Below are positions 10,802 to 18,265 of a stretch of DNA of 33,314 nucleotides, in pieces. Location of the stretch: the NCBI GenBank assembly GCA_903930255.1, contig CAIYYA010000264.1:1-33314 (forward strand), in the 5' to 3' direction. The translations under genes were made by a program, and so were the position numbers. How positions within the stretch are numbered: position 1 is the first letter of the stretch; each line of letters opens with the position of its first letter. This DNA comes from an uncultured beta proteobacterium (lineage in GTDB: Bacteria; Pseudomonadota; Gammaproteobacteria; Burkholderiales; Burkholderiaceae_C). Under the pieces are notes generated by a model. It saw nothing but the letters and a program-made list of their open reading frames with translations, searched no databases and was not told the origin of the DNA.

Positions 10802-11814
10802 GACAGCGCACTGACCAAACCAGCGTTGTCAATACAAATGGCCCGACAACCCGGATGACTGCGTAACAGCGTCAGGCGTGCCGACACATCACTGCTTGGA
10901 ATGAGTGCCAGCGTGGTTGACAAGGCATTGGCCTGGGTGGCGGTGGATGCCACCACGGTAACGCTCTCGAAAGCCGGTGCCGTGCGACCGGTATGCGGGT
11001 TGATCAGGTGGGTGTACAGGCCGTCGGTGTCTAACATCGTTCCATAACCACCCGAGGTGGCCACCGCCTGATCAAACACCGACAGGGTGTGCAGTGAACG
11101 TTTGGGATCACGTGGGTCTGCCAGACCAATTTGCCAAGCCGAACCATCGGGTTTGGCCGCCATCGCGCGCAGTTCACCCATGTCCACTAACACTTGGCTG
11201 AACCCGTGGGCGCGCAGCACTTCGCAACAGCGGTCGGTGATGAAGCCCTGGCCAATGCTGTTGAGCGTTAGGCCCATGCCTGCACGTGCCAGCGTGACCT
11301 GCGAGCCGACCTGCTGCACGTCGCGCCAATTGACCATAGTCCTTGCAAATTCAATTTTTTCCGCAGCCGGTGGCTGAGTCTTACCCCGCACCACAAAGTG
11401 CTCAAAGTACAAGGCCCAGAGCGGTTGAATGCTGGGATCAAACAAGCCGCCGGACAGCGCCGCCATGTCCAGCGAGGTGCGCAATAGCTGAACAAATTCT
11501 GCGGGGGCATTGTCCACGCGGCCATGGCGATTGAGCCTGGACAGCCATGAGTCTGCACGAAACAGGCTGAACATGTCTTCCAGCCGGGATACCTCAGCAA
11601 GTGTTGCGGTTAATGCAGCTTGTGCACGCGCAACATCCCCGCCATGATGGAGCACCAGAGAGGCCGGCGCGCCCATGGCCATACCCTGCCAGTGCAGCGG
11701 GGTCGCCTCAGCGCTTTGCTGGACGCGCCATGCCGCCAATGGCAGAACAGCCGCCATGATCATCAGCCGACGACGGCCCACGGTACGGGGCTTGGGGGTA
11801 GAAGAGTTACGCAT
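10798..11814 (-). CDS. apbE: FAD:protein FMN transferase (ApbE/RnfF)
   Basis: ApbE attaches FMN covalently to Thr residues of RnfD and RnfG. The 338-residue protein starts with a twin-arginine-like or Sec signal (GRRRLMIMAAVLPLAAW), consistent with work outside the cytoplasm. Family motifs include ARAGMGLTLNSIGQGFITD, VDMGELRAMA, and the late HLINPHTGRTAP. The ATG at 11814 follows an AAAGGATG ribosome site; the upstream in-frame alternative at 11865 overlaps the promoter. It is the first gene of the rnf operon and lies directly behind a sigma-54-type promoter (11849-11864). Rhodobacter calls the equivalent gene rnfF. Confidence 0.94.
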   Translation of the reverse strand: MRNSSTPKPRTVGRRRLMIMAAVLPLAAWRVQQSAEATPLHWQGMAMGAPASLVLHHGGDVARAQAALTATLAEVSRLEDMFSLFRADSWLSRLNRHGRVDNAPAEFVQLLRTSLDMAALSGGLFDPSIQPLWALYFEHFVVRGKTQPPAAEKIEFARTMVNWRDVQQVGSQVTLARAGMGLTLNSIGQGFITDRCCEVLRAHGFSQVLVDMGELRAMAAKPDGSAWQIGLADPRDPKRSLHTLSVFDQAVATSGGYGTMLDTDGLYTHLINPHTGRTAPAFESVTVVASTATQANALSTTLALIPSSDVSARLTLLRSHPGCRAICIDNAGLVSALS

Positions 11815-11848
11815 GACAGATTCATCCTTTCGCGTTTTCAACTCTTTT

Positions 11849-11864
11849 TGCAAAGAACATGCCA
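11849..11864 (-). promoter_or_regulatory. Sigma-54 (-24/-12) promoter of the apbE-rnf operon
   Basis: On the minus strand the site reads TGGCATGTTCTTTGCA. It fits the TGGCACG-N4-TTGCW consensus with one change. It predicts transcription starting about 24 bases before the apbE ATG. A TGT-N10-ACA NifA box lies about 70 bp upstream. Confidence 0.85.
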
Positions 11865-11924
11865 AGCTTTTGAGTCCAAATCGCGGGTGGATTTGTCGGA
11901 TTTGGCGTGAAGTTTGTGCGGGCT

Positions 11925-11940
11925 TGTCGGCTATTTGACA
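11925..11940. promoter_or_regulatory. NifA upstream activator sequence for apbE-rnf
   Basis: TGT-CGGCTATTTG-ACA is an exact TGT-N10-ACA. It lies between the nifW stop and the apbE promoter. NifA boxes are palindromic and act from either strand. The distance to the -24 element is short but usable. Confidence 0.75.
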
Positions 11941-11958
11941 AGGGCAGTCACGTTCACT

Positions 11959-12297
11959 TCAAGCCAGCGCCCGGCGTGGCAACGACGATTTGAGACTGTC
12001 CAGCGCGACATGCTGACGCCCCCCCACATCTTGAAACACCTTGAACACTTTTTCCTGCGCCGGGGTCGATGTGACGAAGTCGCCATAAGCTTTGAGCAAC
12101 TGTTCGCGGTACTGTGTGAACAGACCGACTTCGTCAGCCTGCGCCAACAAGTTCTCCTGGCGGATGTACTGAAAAAAGCGCTTCAAAATATGCAGACGAC
12201 TGACGTTGACAACATGCTGATCAAAGGGCACACCAAAGTAGTGAAGAAAATCCTCAGCAGAGGACAAGGCTTTAAGTTGCTGAAGAAAGGTTTCCAT
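11959..12297 (-). CDS. nifW: Nitrogenase-stabilizing/protective protein NifW
   Basis: The 112-residue protein matches NifW in length and core pattern. The N-terminal LSSAEDFLHYFGVPFDQHVVNVSRLHILKRFFQYI is close to the family signature. NifW binds the MoFe protein and protects it from oxygen or helps its maturation. It follows nifV by 24 bp with a CCGGAG ribosome site. The NifA box and promoter for the rnf operon lie just beyond its stop, so nifV-nifW and rnf can be transcribed separately or by read-through. Confidence 0.94.
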   Translation of the reverse strand: METFLQQLKALSSAEDFLHYFGVPFDQHVVNVSRLHILKRFFQYIRQENLLAQADEVGLFTQYREQLLKAYGDFVTSTPAQEKVFKVFQDVGGRQHVALDSLKSSLPRRALA

Positions 12298-12321
12298 CGT
12301 GGCTGACTCCGGGGTTGCTGG

Positions 12322-13464
12322 TTAAAGTGCTGGGCACTGAGGTCGGTGCGATTCCAATAAAAAGAGCCGCAATTCATCGGGGGTGGCTTCTTGTTTGACG
12401 CGCATGGCATGGTCACGGATGCGCGCCAAAATTCGCGCGGTCAAGGCGTCGTCGTCAAGCACAATGCCCAAGCAGCCATAGGCCTGGCGCACAGCTTGCG
12501 AGCCGGAATGCTTGCCCAGCACGGTGTGGCGCTGGCGACCGAGTTCAGAGGGGTCAAAACTCTCATAAGTCGAGGCATTTTTGAGCAGGCCATCGATGTG
12601 AATGCCCGATTCGTGGGTAAACACAGCCTCACCCACAATGCTTTTGTTAAATGCCACCTGACGGCCTGAAGCGCGTGAAACCAGTCGAGAAATCGATACC
12701 AGCGCCTGCGTGTCCACCCCAGTCTCGGCGTGGTGCAAATGGCGCACACCCATCACCACCTCTTCGAGTGCGGCGTTACCAGCACGCTCGCCCAGACCAT
12801 TCACCGTGGTGTTGGCGTGGGTAGCACCGCCGCGCAGGGCCGCCAGCGTGTTGGCCGTGGCCAGCCCTAGATCGTTGTGACTATGAATTTCGATCTCGAT
12901 GTCGACGGCCTCGCGCAAGCGGGCAATCGCCTCATACGTGGTGAACGGATCAAGCACACCCAGCGTGTCGGCAAAGCGAATCCGGCTGGCACCACAAGCC
13001 TGAGCCTGCCTGGCCACCCGTGCTAAAAAATCGGCATTGGCGCGGGAGGCATCTTCGGCACCCAAGGATATCTTTCGGCCACTGGCCACGGCCTTCTCAA
13101 TCACCCGGCTGATCTGCAGCAGAACCCATTCGCGTGACTGACGCAGCTTGTACTGCAAATGAATATCTGACACCGGGATGGAAAGGTGCACGATGTCAGC
13201 CTGGCAGCGCAAGGCACTGGCCAGATCAGCATCGGTGAGCCGCCCCCAGACCATCAGCGCAGCAGGAAGGCTGAGCTCGGCAATGGTGTTGATACAGTCA
13301 ATTTCTTCATCACTCATGGCCGGAATACCGATTTCCATCTCCGGCACGCCAGCCGCCGAGAGCGCACAGGCAATCGCGCATTTCTCATCGACCGTAAAAG
13401 CCACCCCGGCGGTCTGTTCGCCGTCGCGCAAGGTGGTGTCATTGATGATGAGGTTCAGAGGCAT
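12322..13464 (-). CDS. nifV: Homocitrate synthase NifV
   Basis: NifV condenses acetyl-CoA and 2-oxoglutarate to homocitrate, the organic ligand of FeMo-cofactor. The 380-residue protein has the N-terminal NDTTLRDGEQTAGVAFT of the isopropylmalate/homocitrate synthase family, the metal-binding HSHNDLGLATANTLAALRGG, GLGERAGNAALEEV, and the later HESGIHIDGLLKN. The ATG at 13464 follows AAAGGATG. An exact sigma-54 promoter lies about 30 bp upstream. A lysine-pathway homocitrate synthase or a 2-isopropylmalate synthase are less likely given the position with nifW. Confidence 0.96.
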   Translation of the reverse strand: MPLNLIINDTTLRDGEQTAGVAFTVDEKCAIACALSAAGVPEMEIGIPAMSDEEIDCINTIAELSLPAALMVWGRLTDADLASALRCQADIVHLSIPVSDIHLQYKLRQSREWVLLQISRVIEKAVASGRKISLGAEDASRANADFLARVARQAQACGASRIRFADTLGVLDPFTTYEAIARLREAVDIEIEIHSHNDLGLATANTLAALRGGATHANTTVNGLGERAGNAALEEVVMGVRHLHHAETGVDTQALVSISRLVSRASGRQVAFNKSIVGEAVFTHESGIHIDGLLKNASTYESFDPSELGRQRHTVLGKHSGSQAVRQAYGCLGIVLDDDALTARILARIRDHAMRVKQEATPDELRLFLLESHRPQCPAL

Positions 13465-13491
13465 GGTGTGGCATCCTTTGCCTACCTTTAT

Positions 13492-13507
13492 AGCAAGGTG
13501 CGTGCCA
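13492..13507 (-). promoter_or_regulatory. Sigma-54 (-24/-12) promoter of nifV-nifW
   Basis: On the minus strand TGGCACGCACCTTGCT matches the consensus TGGCACG-N4-TTGCW at every fixed position. The predicted start lies about 16 bases before the nifV ATG. A NifA box is centred about 115 bp upstream of the -24 element, the usual distance. Confidence 0.93.
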
Positions 13508-13612
13508 CCTCTGGTTGGCGCTTTTGCTGACCTGTTTTGCGACGTGCTGGTTCAATTTGTCGGGTCTTGCCCTGTTGGTGCGTTGAACACTCAACGATGC
13601 GCGTGTCGGAAA

Positions 13613-13628
13613 TGTGCTGTTTCAGACA
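13613..13628. promoter_or_regulatory. NifA upstream activator sequence for nifV
   Basis: TGT-GCTGTTTCAG-ACA is an exact TGT-N10-ACA at a normal distance from the nifV sigma-54 promoter. Confidence 0.85.
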
Positions 13629-13671
13629 GCGAGGCTTTAGCGGTGGTGGGTGGACCTGTGGCTAAACCAGA

Positions 13672-13839
13672 CTGTAGCGCCTATCAATCATGCACAGCCA
13701 GCTATCAAAATCTAAGCAAATTATTGAAGAAAAACAGCCGACTGCTCAATCCTTTTTTTGTTTGCGTCTTCACTGTCATTTTGGTTGCCGCCAATTTCAA
13801 ATTTGACGTTCGGCTTCGTTCCGCTTTGGTGCAGGACGA
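13672..13839 (+). repeat. Dispersed intergenic repeat, copy A
   Basis: The segment runs from CTGTAGCGCC through AGCTATCAAAATC, GCTGTTTTT-like and CCAATTTCAA blocks to GCAGGACGA. It aligns in order with 31663-31837, which has CTGAAGCGCC, AGCTATCAAAATC, CCAATTTTCAA and GCAAGACGA. The two are diverged and each about 170 bp long. No protein is encoded. Confidence 0.6.
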
Positions 13840-13932
13840 ATGGCATAAAGGCTGATGGCAGTCACTGGATTTTCTGATCTGCCTGCCGGATTGCCAACAT
13901 TGGGTGAGATGGCTTCCCAGTGGCTTGCATGG

Positions 13933-13950
13933 GTAGCACAATAATGCTAC
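13933..13950. promoter_or_regulatory. Palindrome upstream of TA module 1 (probable operator)
   Basis: GTAGCA-N6-TGCTAC lies 27 bp before the antitoxin ATG. It overlaps a weak promoter (TTGCAT, 17 bp, TACATT). Ribbon-helix-helix antitoxins normally repress their own operon through such inverted repeats. Confidence 0.5.
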
Positions 13951-13977
13951 ATTGACACCATACTTTGAAAGCAAACA

Positions 13978-14262
13978 ATGCAGACCACTACCATCCGCCT
14001 CGATGACACAATGAAGGATCGCATCGCAGCTGCGGCAGACCGTGCTGGAAAATCAGCTCACGCCTTCATTCTCGATGCCATCTCACAAACTGTTGAGCAG
14101 GTTGAAATCGACACTGAGTTCAATGAAATCGCAGATGATCGGTGGAAGGGGATACTGGCTTGCGGGAAGACGGTATCTTGGGAAGACGCGAAAGCGTATC
14201 TGACAGCCAAGTCACGGGGGGAAAGCCAGAGCAGGCCGTTGGCTCGCAGTGCGAACCATTGA
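13978..14262 (+). CDS. Ribbon-helix-helix antitoxin of a ParE-type TA module
   Basis: The 94-residue protein opens with a ribbon-helix-helix DNA-binding domain (TTTIRLDDTMKDRIAAAADRAGKSAHAFILDAISQTV). A flexible C-terminal part follows that would wrap the toxin (DRWKGILACGKTVSWEDAKAYL). It resembles CopG/ParD-type antitoxins that sit upstream of ParE toxins. Its stop overlaps the toxin start (TTGA), the usual TA arrangement. It is on the opposite strand to the neighbouring nif operons and appears to be accessory cargo. Confidence 0.82.
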   Translation: MQTTTIRLDDTMKDRIAAAADRAGKSAHAFILDAISQTVEQVEIDTEFNEIADDRWKGILACGKTVSWEDAKAYLTAKSRGESQSRPLARSANH

Positions 14263-14570
14263 CTACTGCCGTGACTCGCATTGAGATTGCGCCTGAGGTG
14301 TTCGACGACTTCGACCGCTTCTTTGACTACATTGCACAGTTTGATGTCGGCTCCGCGCCTGAACGTATTGGGGAAATTTTGGATGCTGTGCAAATTTTGG
14401 CTACCAGCCCCATGATTGGTCGTCCAGTTAAAGGTGGCAAACGCGAGTTGATCATCGGGAGAACTTCCCGTGGCTACGTTGCGTTGTACAGATACGTGGC
14501 ACCACTCGATACAGCCTTTGTGCTGGCAATTCGAAGCCAGCGCGAATCTGGGTACAAAAATAATAGTTGA
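14259..14570 (+). CDS. ParE/RelE superfamily toxin
   Basis: The protein of about 103 residues has ParE/RelE features: RIEIAPEVFDDFDRFFDYI, GEILDAVQILATSPMIGRPV, RELIIGRTSRGYVALYRY and a C-terminal AIRSQRESGYK. ParE members poison gyrase and RelE members cut mRNA on the ribosome; the sequence cannot decide firmly. No ATG fits the domain start. I chose the TTG at 14259, which overlaps the antitoxin stop by 4 bp; GTG at 14271 is an alternative. The frame stays open upstream to 14142, but that would overlap the antitoxin by 120 bp. Confidence 0.82.
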   Translation: MTTAVTRIEIAPEVFDDFDRFFDYIAQFDVGSAPERIGEILDAVQILATSPMIGRPVKGGKRELIIGRTSRGYVALYRYVAPLDTAFVLAIRSQRESGYKNNS

Positions 14571-14579
14571 ATTTGCGGG

Positions 14580-14604
14580 CCAAAAGCAGGTGCTTGCTTT
14601 TTGG
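14580..14604 (+). terminator. Possible terminator after the ParE gene
   Basis: CCAAAAGCA and TGCTTTTTGG pair across a short loop just after the toxin stop. The T-run lies inside the stem, so it could serve both strands. Confidence 0.4.
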
Positions 14605-14867
14605 TGGCTCATTGGTATCAACTGACTTTGGCGCACATCTTAGGACTGATCAAACCCCTGCTAAGGTCATGAGCACGCTACCTAATGTCATGTACAGCTT
14701 GTGACAGACTGTGAATTGGCATCCAGAAAGCTGCCTGTCGCGAATGCCTCCCCCGGGTCTTCTGGAGCCATTCAGCATCTAGACCCCAGTGACTCCTGAT
14801 GCTGCAGACCCGCCACCCACCATGAACCCGAATTTTGTCTTGCTGGTCGCATTGTCACCGCGCCGCC

Positions 14868-14958
14868 GATCCAGCCATGCACCTGCGCCAGGCGGGCTTC
14901 AGACCAGGCTGTCCATGGTGCGGCCAGTCAGCGCTGCGAGGTTGAAGGCTTTTATCCG
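14868..14958 (-). repeat. Duplicated 3' end of hscA (91-bp direct repeat, copy A)
   Basis: This segment matches 15585-15675 at about 77 of 91 positions. Read on the minus strand it encodes RIKAFNLAALTGRTMDSLV and a stop, against [19 protein letters not shown] and a stop at the end of the real hscA. It is an isolated fragment with no upstream coding sequence, and it lies on the far side of the TA module 14966-15561. Confidence 0.85.
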
Positions 14959-14965
14959 CCAACGC

Positions 14966-15283
14966 TCAGTGATAGTCATCCTCAAGCTGATGGCGAACTG
15001 CAGAGACGACCACGTTTTCGTTGTCAATAATCTCAAATAAAGCCACATAACCGGACCGTCCAAAAGGGATGATCAACTCACGAAGAAATGGGCTTGTGCC
15101 GATTTTTCGGCATGTGAAGGGCGATTGACGCAGGGTAGCCATGCCATTTTTGATGGCTTCCAGTGCCCGATCAGCCACATCGAGGTCAGCACCCTGTCGC
15201 AGTAATTCGCGTTGGAGCACAAAATCAAACAGTCGCTCCAAATCATTAGCGGCCTCAACAGTTAACCTGACCCGAAAACTCAC
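14966..15283 (-). CDS. ParE/RelE superfamily toxin of TA module 2
   Basis: The 105-residue protein has a ParE-like pattern: RVRLTVEAANDLERLFDFVLQ, ALEAIKNGMATLRQSPFTCRKI, LRELIIPFGRSGYVALFEI and a C-terminal VSAVRHQLEDDY. It starts at GTG 15283, overlapping the antitoxin stop by 4 bp (GTGA). The module lies between the hscA 3' end and a duplicated scrap of it. That suggests it arrived by insertion or recombination at the end of the isc operon. It could receive read-through transcription from the NifA-driven isc promoter. Confidence 0.86.
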   Translation of the reverse strand: MSFRVRLTVEAANDLERLFDFVLQRELLRQGADLDVADRALEAIKNGMATLRQSPFTCRKIGTSPFLRELIIPFGRSGYVALFEIIDNENVVVSAVRHQLEDDYH

Positions 15284-15561
15284 ACAGAATTCGCTGAGAT
15301 GGATGCCCGAGCATCGGTCAGTTTGCGCTCAAGTCGAGCAAGCAGGACATCGGCCTCTACATATGAATCAGTCAACTGGGCATTTTCCAGAGAAGCCAAG
15401 CCGCGTCGGATGAACTCTTGCTGATTGCGTCTGCGCTGCACACTATCGCGCACGGAGGTTTCCAGAAACTCGGATAAGGTTTCACCATGACCGAGCAGCG
15501 ATTGGATTTCGGCCCTGAACTCAGGAAGAACCCGCACGGGTGGAAGTGTGGCAGTTTTCAT
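15280..15561 (-). CDS. Antitoxin of TA module 2 (YlcI/ParD-like)
   Basis: The 93-residue protein precedes and overlaps the toxin. The N-terminal part (TATLPPVRVLPEFRAEIQSLLGHGETLSEFLETSVRDSVQRR) looks like a ribbon-helix-helix domain. The C-terminal region (DVLLARLERKLTDARASI) would bind the toxin. The ATG at 15561 has a TATTGCAATA palindrome 12 bp upstream, a candidate autoregulatory operator. It lies about 55 bp past the hscA stop on the same strand. The exact antitoxin family is not certain. Confidence 0.8.
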   Translation of the reverse strand: MKTATLPPVRVLPEFRAEIQSLLGHGETLSEFLETSVRDSVQRRRNQQEFIRRGLASLENAQLTDSYVEADVLLARLERKLTDARASISANSV

Positions 15562-15572
15562 GGTTGAAATTG

Positions 15573-15582
15573 TATTGCAATA
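15573..15582. promoter_or_regulatory. Palindrome upstream of TA module 2
   Basis: TATTGCAATA is a perfect 10-bp palindrome immediately upstream of the antitoxin start, a plausible operator. Confidence 0.35.
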
Positions 15583-15584
15583 AC

Positions 15585-15675
15585 GATGCAGCCATGCGCC
15601 TGCGCCAGGCAGGCTTCAGGCCAGGCTGTCCATGCTGCGGCCAGCCAGCGCCGCAAGAATCGAGGCGTTCATCCG
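15585..15675 (-). repeat. hscA 3' end, 91-bp direct repeat copy B (the functional one)
   Basis: This is the genuine end of hscA plus about 31 bp beyond its stop codon. It is repeated at 14868-14958 in the same orientation, 717 bp away. The TA module lies exactly between the two copies. Confidence 0.85.
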
Positions 15676-17490
15676 TTTGGCAGCAAAGTCGTCCGTGGCC
15701 GATGAGAGCGCTGCTGTGGCGGCACGCAGCTCGGGCAGTGCGGCCCCGGTTTCGAGCATGTCGCCCACTTTGAACATGGCCTGACGAATCGCGTTTTGCT
15801 CTGGGGGCAACAGCAGGGTCGCATCCTGACTGAGGGCACTGGCCGTGGCATCGAGTAAGCGGCGTGCATCGACCTGGGCTTCGCGTAGCGAGCGCAACAC
15901 CATATCTTCTTTGGACGACCCAATCGCATCAGCCAGCATGGTGGAGATTTGCGTATCTGCCAGGCCATAGGTGGGTTTCACCTCGATATGCGCCTCAATG
16001 CCGCTAAGCTGTTCGCGCGCAGTCACCGACAGCAGCCCATCCGCATCAATCTGAAAACTCACCCGTATGTGCACCGAGCCTGCCACAGCCGGTGGAATGC
16101 CGCGCAAAACAAAACGCGCCAGTGAGCGACAGTCTGCCACTGACTCACGCTCGCCCTGCACAACATGCAGCGACATGGCTGTTTGCCCGTCTTTGAAGGT
16201 GGTGAACTCCTGGGCGCGGGCAGTGGGCAGGGTGGAGTTGCGTGGGATGATTTTTTCAACCAAACCGCCCATGGTCTCTATTCCCAGTGACAGCGGGCAC
16301 ACATCCAGCAGCAACCAGTTATCTGCGCCTCCGTTACCCACCAGCACATTGGCCTGCAAGGCCGCACCGATGGCAACCACCTGGTCAGGGTCAATATCAA
16401 CCAGCGGCGCTTGGTCAAAAAATGCACGCACCGCCTCGCGTGCAATGGGCATGCGAGTTGAGCCACCCACCAGCACCACACCCGTGATGTCGTCAATGGT
16501 CAATTGTGAGTCGCGCAGAGCCCGTTTGGTCGCGTGCATGGTTCGACCGATCAGCCCGGCACTGATCTCAGCAAAAAGCTGCCGCGACAAAATGGCTTGC
16601 TGCTTCCTACCATCAACGTCCGTCAGCAGTAGCTCAGCCTGGTCGAGCTGAGACAGCGTTTCTTTGGCTGAGCGAGATGCCGCCAGCAGACGGCGCTGCG
16701 CACCCGGGGGCAAAGCTGCCAAGCCCTGGATGCCGTGCTGTCTGCAAAACCACTCGGCAATGGCGTGGTCAAAATCATCGCCACCCAAACTGGAGTCGCC
16801 TCCCGTGGCAAGCACTTCAAAAACGCCTTGCGTCAGCCTGAGAATGGAAATATCAAAGGTGCCACCGCCCAGGTCATAAATGGCAAAGGTGCCCTCAGCG
16901 CACTTGTCCAAGCCATAGGCAATGGCCGCCGCCGTGGGCTCATTGAGCAGGCGCAAAACGGTAAGGCCAGCCAGCTTTGCTGCATCTTTGGTAGCTTGAC
17001 GTTGTGCATCATCAAAGTAAGCAGGCACAGTGATCACTACCCCTGCCAGCGGTCCGCCCAAAGAGACTTCAGCGCGCTCGCGCAAAGCAGTCAAAATTTC
17101 TGCCGACACCTGCACCGGTGAACGTTCACCCGAAACCGTGTTGATGCCCACCATACCGGGCGCATCTGTAAAGCGGTATGGAAGACCTGCTGCACCCTTT
17201 AGATCGGCTAGGCTGCGCCCCATAAAACGCTTGACAGAGACAATCGTATTCTGCGGATCGTCGGCCTGGGCTTGCTGCGCCTCGTGTCCCACCACAATAC
17301 CGTTACCGGGCAAATAACGCACCACGGAGGGCAGTAGCAGAGCACCGTCATCGTCAGGCAAGGCACGCGCCACAGCACTTTGAACCGTCGCAATCAAAGA
17401 GTTGGTGGTTCCCAGGTCGATACCAGCGGCTAACCGGTGCTGGTGCGGTGCAGCACTTTGACCCGGCTCGCTGATTTGCAATAGTGCCAT
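15616..17490 (-). CDS. hscA: Fe-S assembly Hsp70 chaperone HscA
   Basis: This DnaK-like chaperone of 624 residues acts on IscU during Fe-S cluster transfer. The ATPase domain has [32 protein letters not shown] and [16 protein letters not shown]. The substrate-binding domain holds [11 protein letters not shown] and the usual beta-sandwich, followed by a helical lid. The length and the short C-terminus distinguish HscA from DnaK. It follows iscA by 18 bp in the iscS-iscU-erpA-iscA-hscA operon. No hscB (J-domain partner) or fdx gene follows. The operon instead runs into TA module 2, so a chromosomal HscB elsewhere is presumably used. Confidence 0.94.
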   Translation of the reverse strand: MALLQISEPGQSAAPHQHRLAAGIDLGTTNSLIATVQSAVARALPDDDGALLLPSVVRYLPGNGIVVGHEAQQAQADDPQNTIVSVKRFMGRSLADLKGAAGLPYRFTDAPGMVGINTVSGERSPVQVSAEILTALRERAEVSLGGPLAGVVITVPAYFDDAQRQATKDAAKLAGLTVLRLLNEPTAAAIAYGLDKCAEGTFAIYDLGGGTFDISILRLTQGVFEVLATGGDSSLGGDDFDHAIAEWFCRQHGIQGLAALPPGAQRRLLAASRSAKETLSQLDQAELLLTDVDGRKQQAILSRQLFAEISAGLIGRTMHATKRALRDSQLTIDDITGVVLVGGSTRMPIAREAVRAFFDQAPLVDIDPDQVVAIGAALQANVLVGNGGADNWLLLDVCPLSLGIETMGGLVEKIIPRNSTLPTARAQEFTTFKDGQTAMSLHVVQGERESVADCRSLARFVLRGIPPAVAGSVHIRVSFQIDADGLLSVTAREQLSGIEAHIEVKPTYGLADTQISTMLADAIGSSKEDMVLRSLREAQVDARRLLDATASALSQDATLLLPPEQNAIRQAMFKVGDMLETGAALPELRAATAALSSATDDFAAKRMNASILAALAGRSMDSLA

Positions 17491-17508
17491 TTAATAGGGG
17501 CTCTGTGT

Positions 17509-17832
17509 TTACACCGCAAAACTCTCGCCACATCCGCAATTGGCTTTGGCGTTAGGGTTATTGAACTTAAAGCCTTCGTTCAGACCCTCGCGCACAAAAT
17601 CAAGTTCGGTGCCCGCCAACATGCCCAAACTGCGCGGGTCAACGATCACCTTGACACCATGGGTTTCGAAGCATTCGTCGTCATGGTTTGTTGCATCGAC
17701 AAACTCGAGCGCGTAGGCAAAGCCATTACAACCGCTGGTTTTCACAGCCAGGCGCAGGCCAATGCCGCTACCACGTTTATGCAAAGATTTTTCAATGTGG
17801 CGGGCCGCAGCGGGGGTCAATAAAACACTCAT
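17509..17832 (-). CDS. iscA: Iron-sulfur cluster assembly protein IscA
   Basis: This A-type carrier of 107 residues starts [17 protein letters not shown]. It has the three conserved Cys of the family, in TSGCNGFAY and in NCGCGESF at the C-terminus. A-type carriers bind Fe or Fe-S clusters and deliver them to apoproteins. The pattern [15 protein letters not shown] is typical IscA. It lies 11 bp after the other A-type gene and directly before hscA. Confidence 0.94.
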   Translation of the reverse strand: MSVLLTPAAARHIEKSLHKRGSGIGLRLAVKTSGCNGFAYALEFVDATNHDDECFETHGVKVIVDPRSLGMLAGTELDFVREGLNEGFKFNNPNAKANCGCGESFAV

Positions 17833-17843
17833 GGCATCACCTC

Positions 17844-18221
17844 TTACATTGAAAATGAACTGCCGCAGCCACAGGTGGTCTGTGCATTGGGGTTGTGAAT
17901 GACAAAGCGTGAGCCCTCCAGGCCCTCTTCAAAGTCCACCTTGGCGCCCAGCACATACTGCAGACTCATGGCATCTACCACCAACGCGACACCTTCGGTA
18001 AGGATCTGCGTATCGTCCTCGGCCACCTGGTCATCAAAGGCAAATCCATATTGAAAACCAGAGCAGCCACCGCCCGTCACATAAAGGCGCAGCTTGAGTT
18101 CAGGGTTGCCCTCTTCCGATATCAATTCAGCCACTTTGGCCGCCGCCGCCGGGGTGAACTCAAGTTGGCCGGGCATCATGCCAAACGCGTTGGCTTGGTC
18201 AGTGATCAATTCTGCTTGCAT
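17844..18221 (-). CDS. A-type Fe-S carrier, ErpA-like
   Basis: The 125-residue HesB/IscA family protein has conserved Cys in [12 protein letters not shown] and [35 protein letters not shown] and the acidic insert [13 protein letters not shown] are closer to ErpA than to IscA. An N-terminal extension of about 20 residues precedes the domain. The ATG at 18221 follows AAGGAA; the longer frame to 18287 overlaps iscU. Having both an ErpA-like and an IscA-like carrier in one nif-linked isc operon is unusual and may support high Fe-S demand. Confidence 0.9.
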   Translation of the reverse strand: MQAELITDQANAFGMMPGQLEFTPAAAAKVAELISEEGNPELKLRLYVTGGGCSGFQYGFAFDDQVAEDDTQILTEGVALVVDAMSLQYVLGAKVDFEEGLEGSRFVIHNPNAQTTCGCGSSFSM

Positions 18222-18265
18222 GTTGATTCCTTGGTTGGGGATGAAATGGTCTGATGTGCATTGAA

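Larger units (their letters stand above)
13508..13977. other. Intergenic region between nifV promoter and TA module 1
   Basis: No credible gene. The part nearest nifV holds the NifA box (13613-13628). A dispersed repeat occupies about 13672-13839. The last part holds the operator-like palindrome (13933-13950) of the divergent toxin-antitoxin module. A long open frame across 13178-13855 is the reverse of nifV plus repeat DNA. Confidence 0.65.
14571..14965. other. Intergenic region between two convergent TA modules
   Basis: No gene is supported. The region holds a possible hairpin terminator (14580-14604), an orphan pairing of a NifA-like box and sigma-54-like motif (14691-14732), and a 91-bp copy of the hscA 3' end (14868-14958). 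Confidence 0.65.

Noticed and set aside
13573-13589. TGT...ACA pair as a second NifA box for nifV
   Set aside because: The spacer is 11 bases, not 10; the box at 13613-13628 is exact.
13178-13855. 225-codon plus-strand frame across the nifV 5' end
   Set aside because: It is antisense to nifV and then runs through promoter and repeat DNA.
15616-17490. Calling the Hsp70 gene dnaK
   Set aside because: The company of iscU and iscA, the shorter C-terminus and the LPPVK motif in the partner IscU fit HscA.
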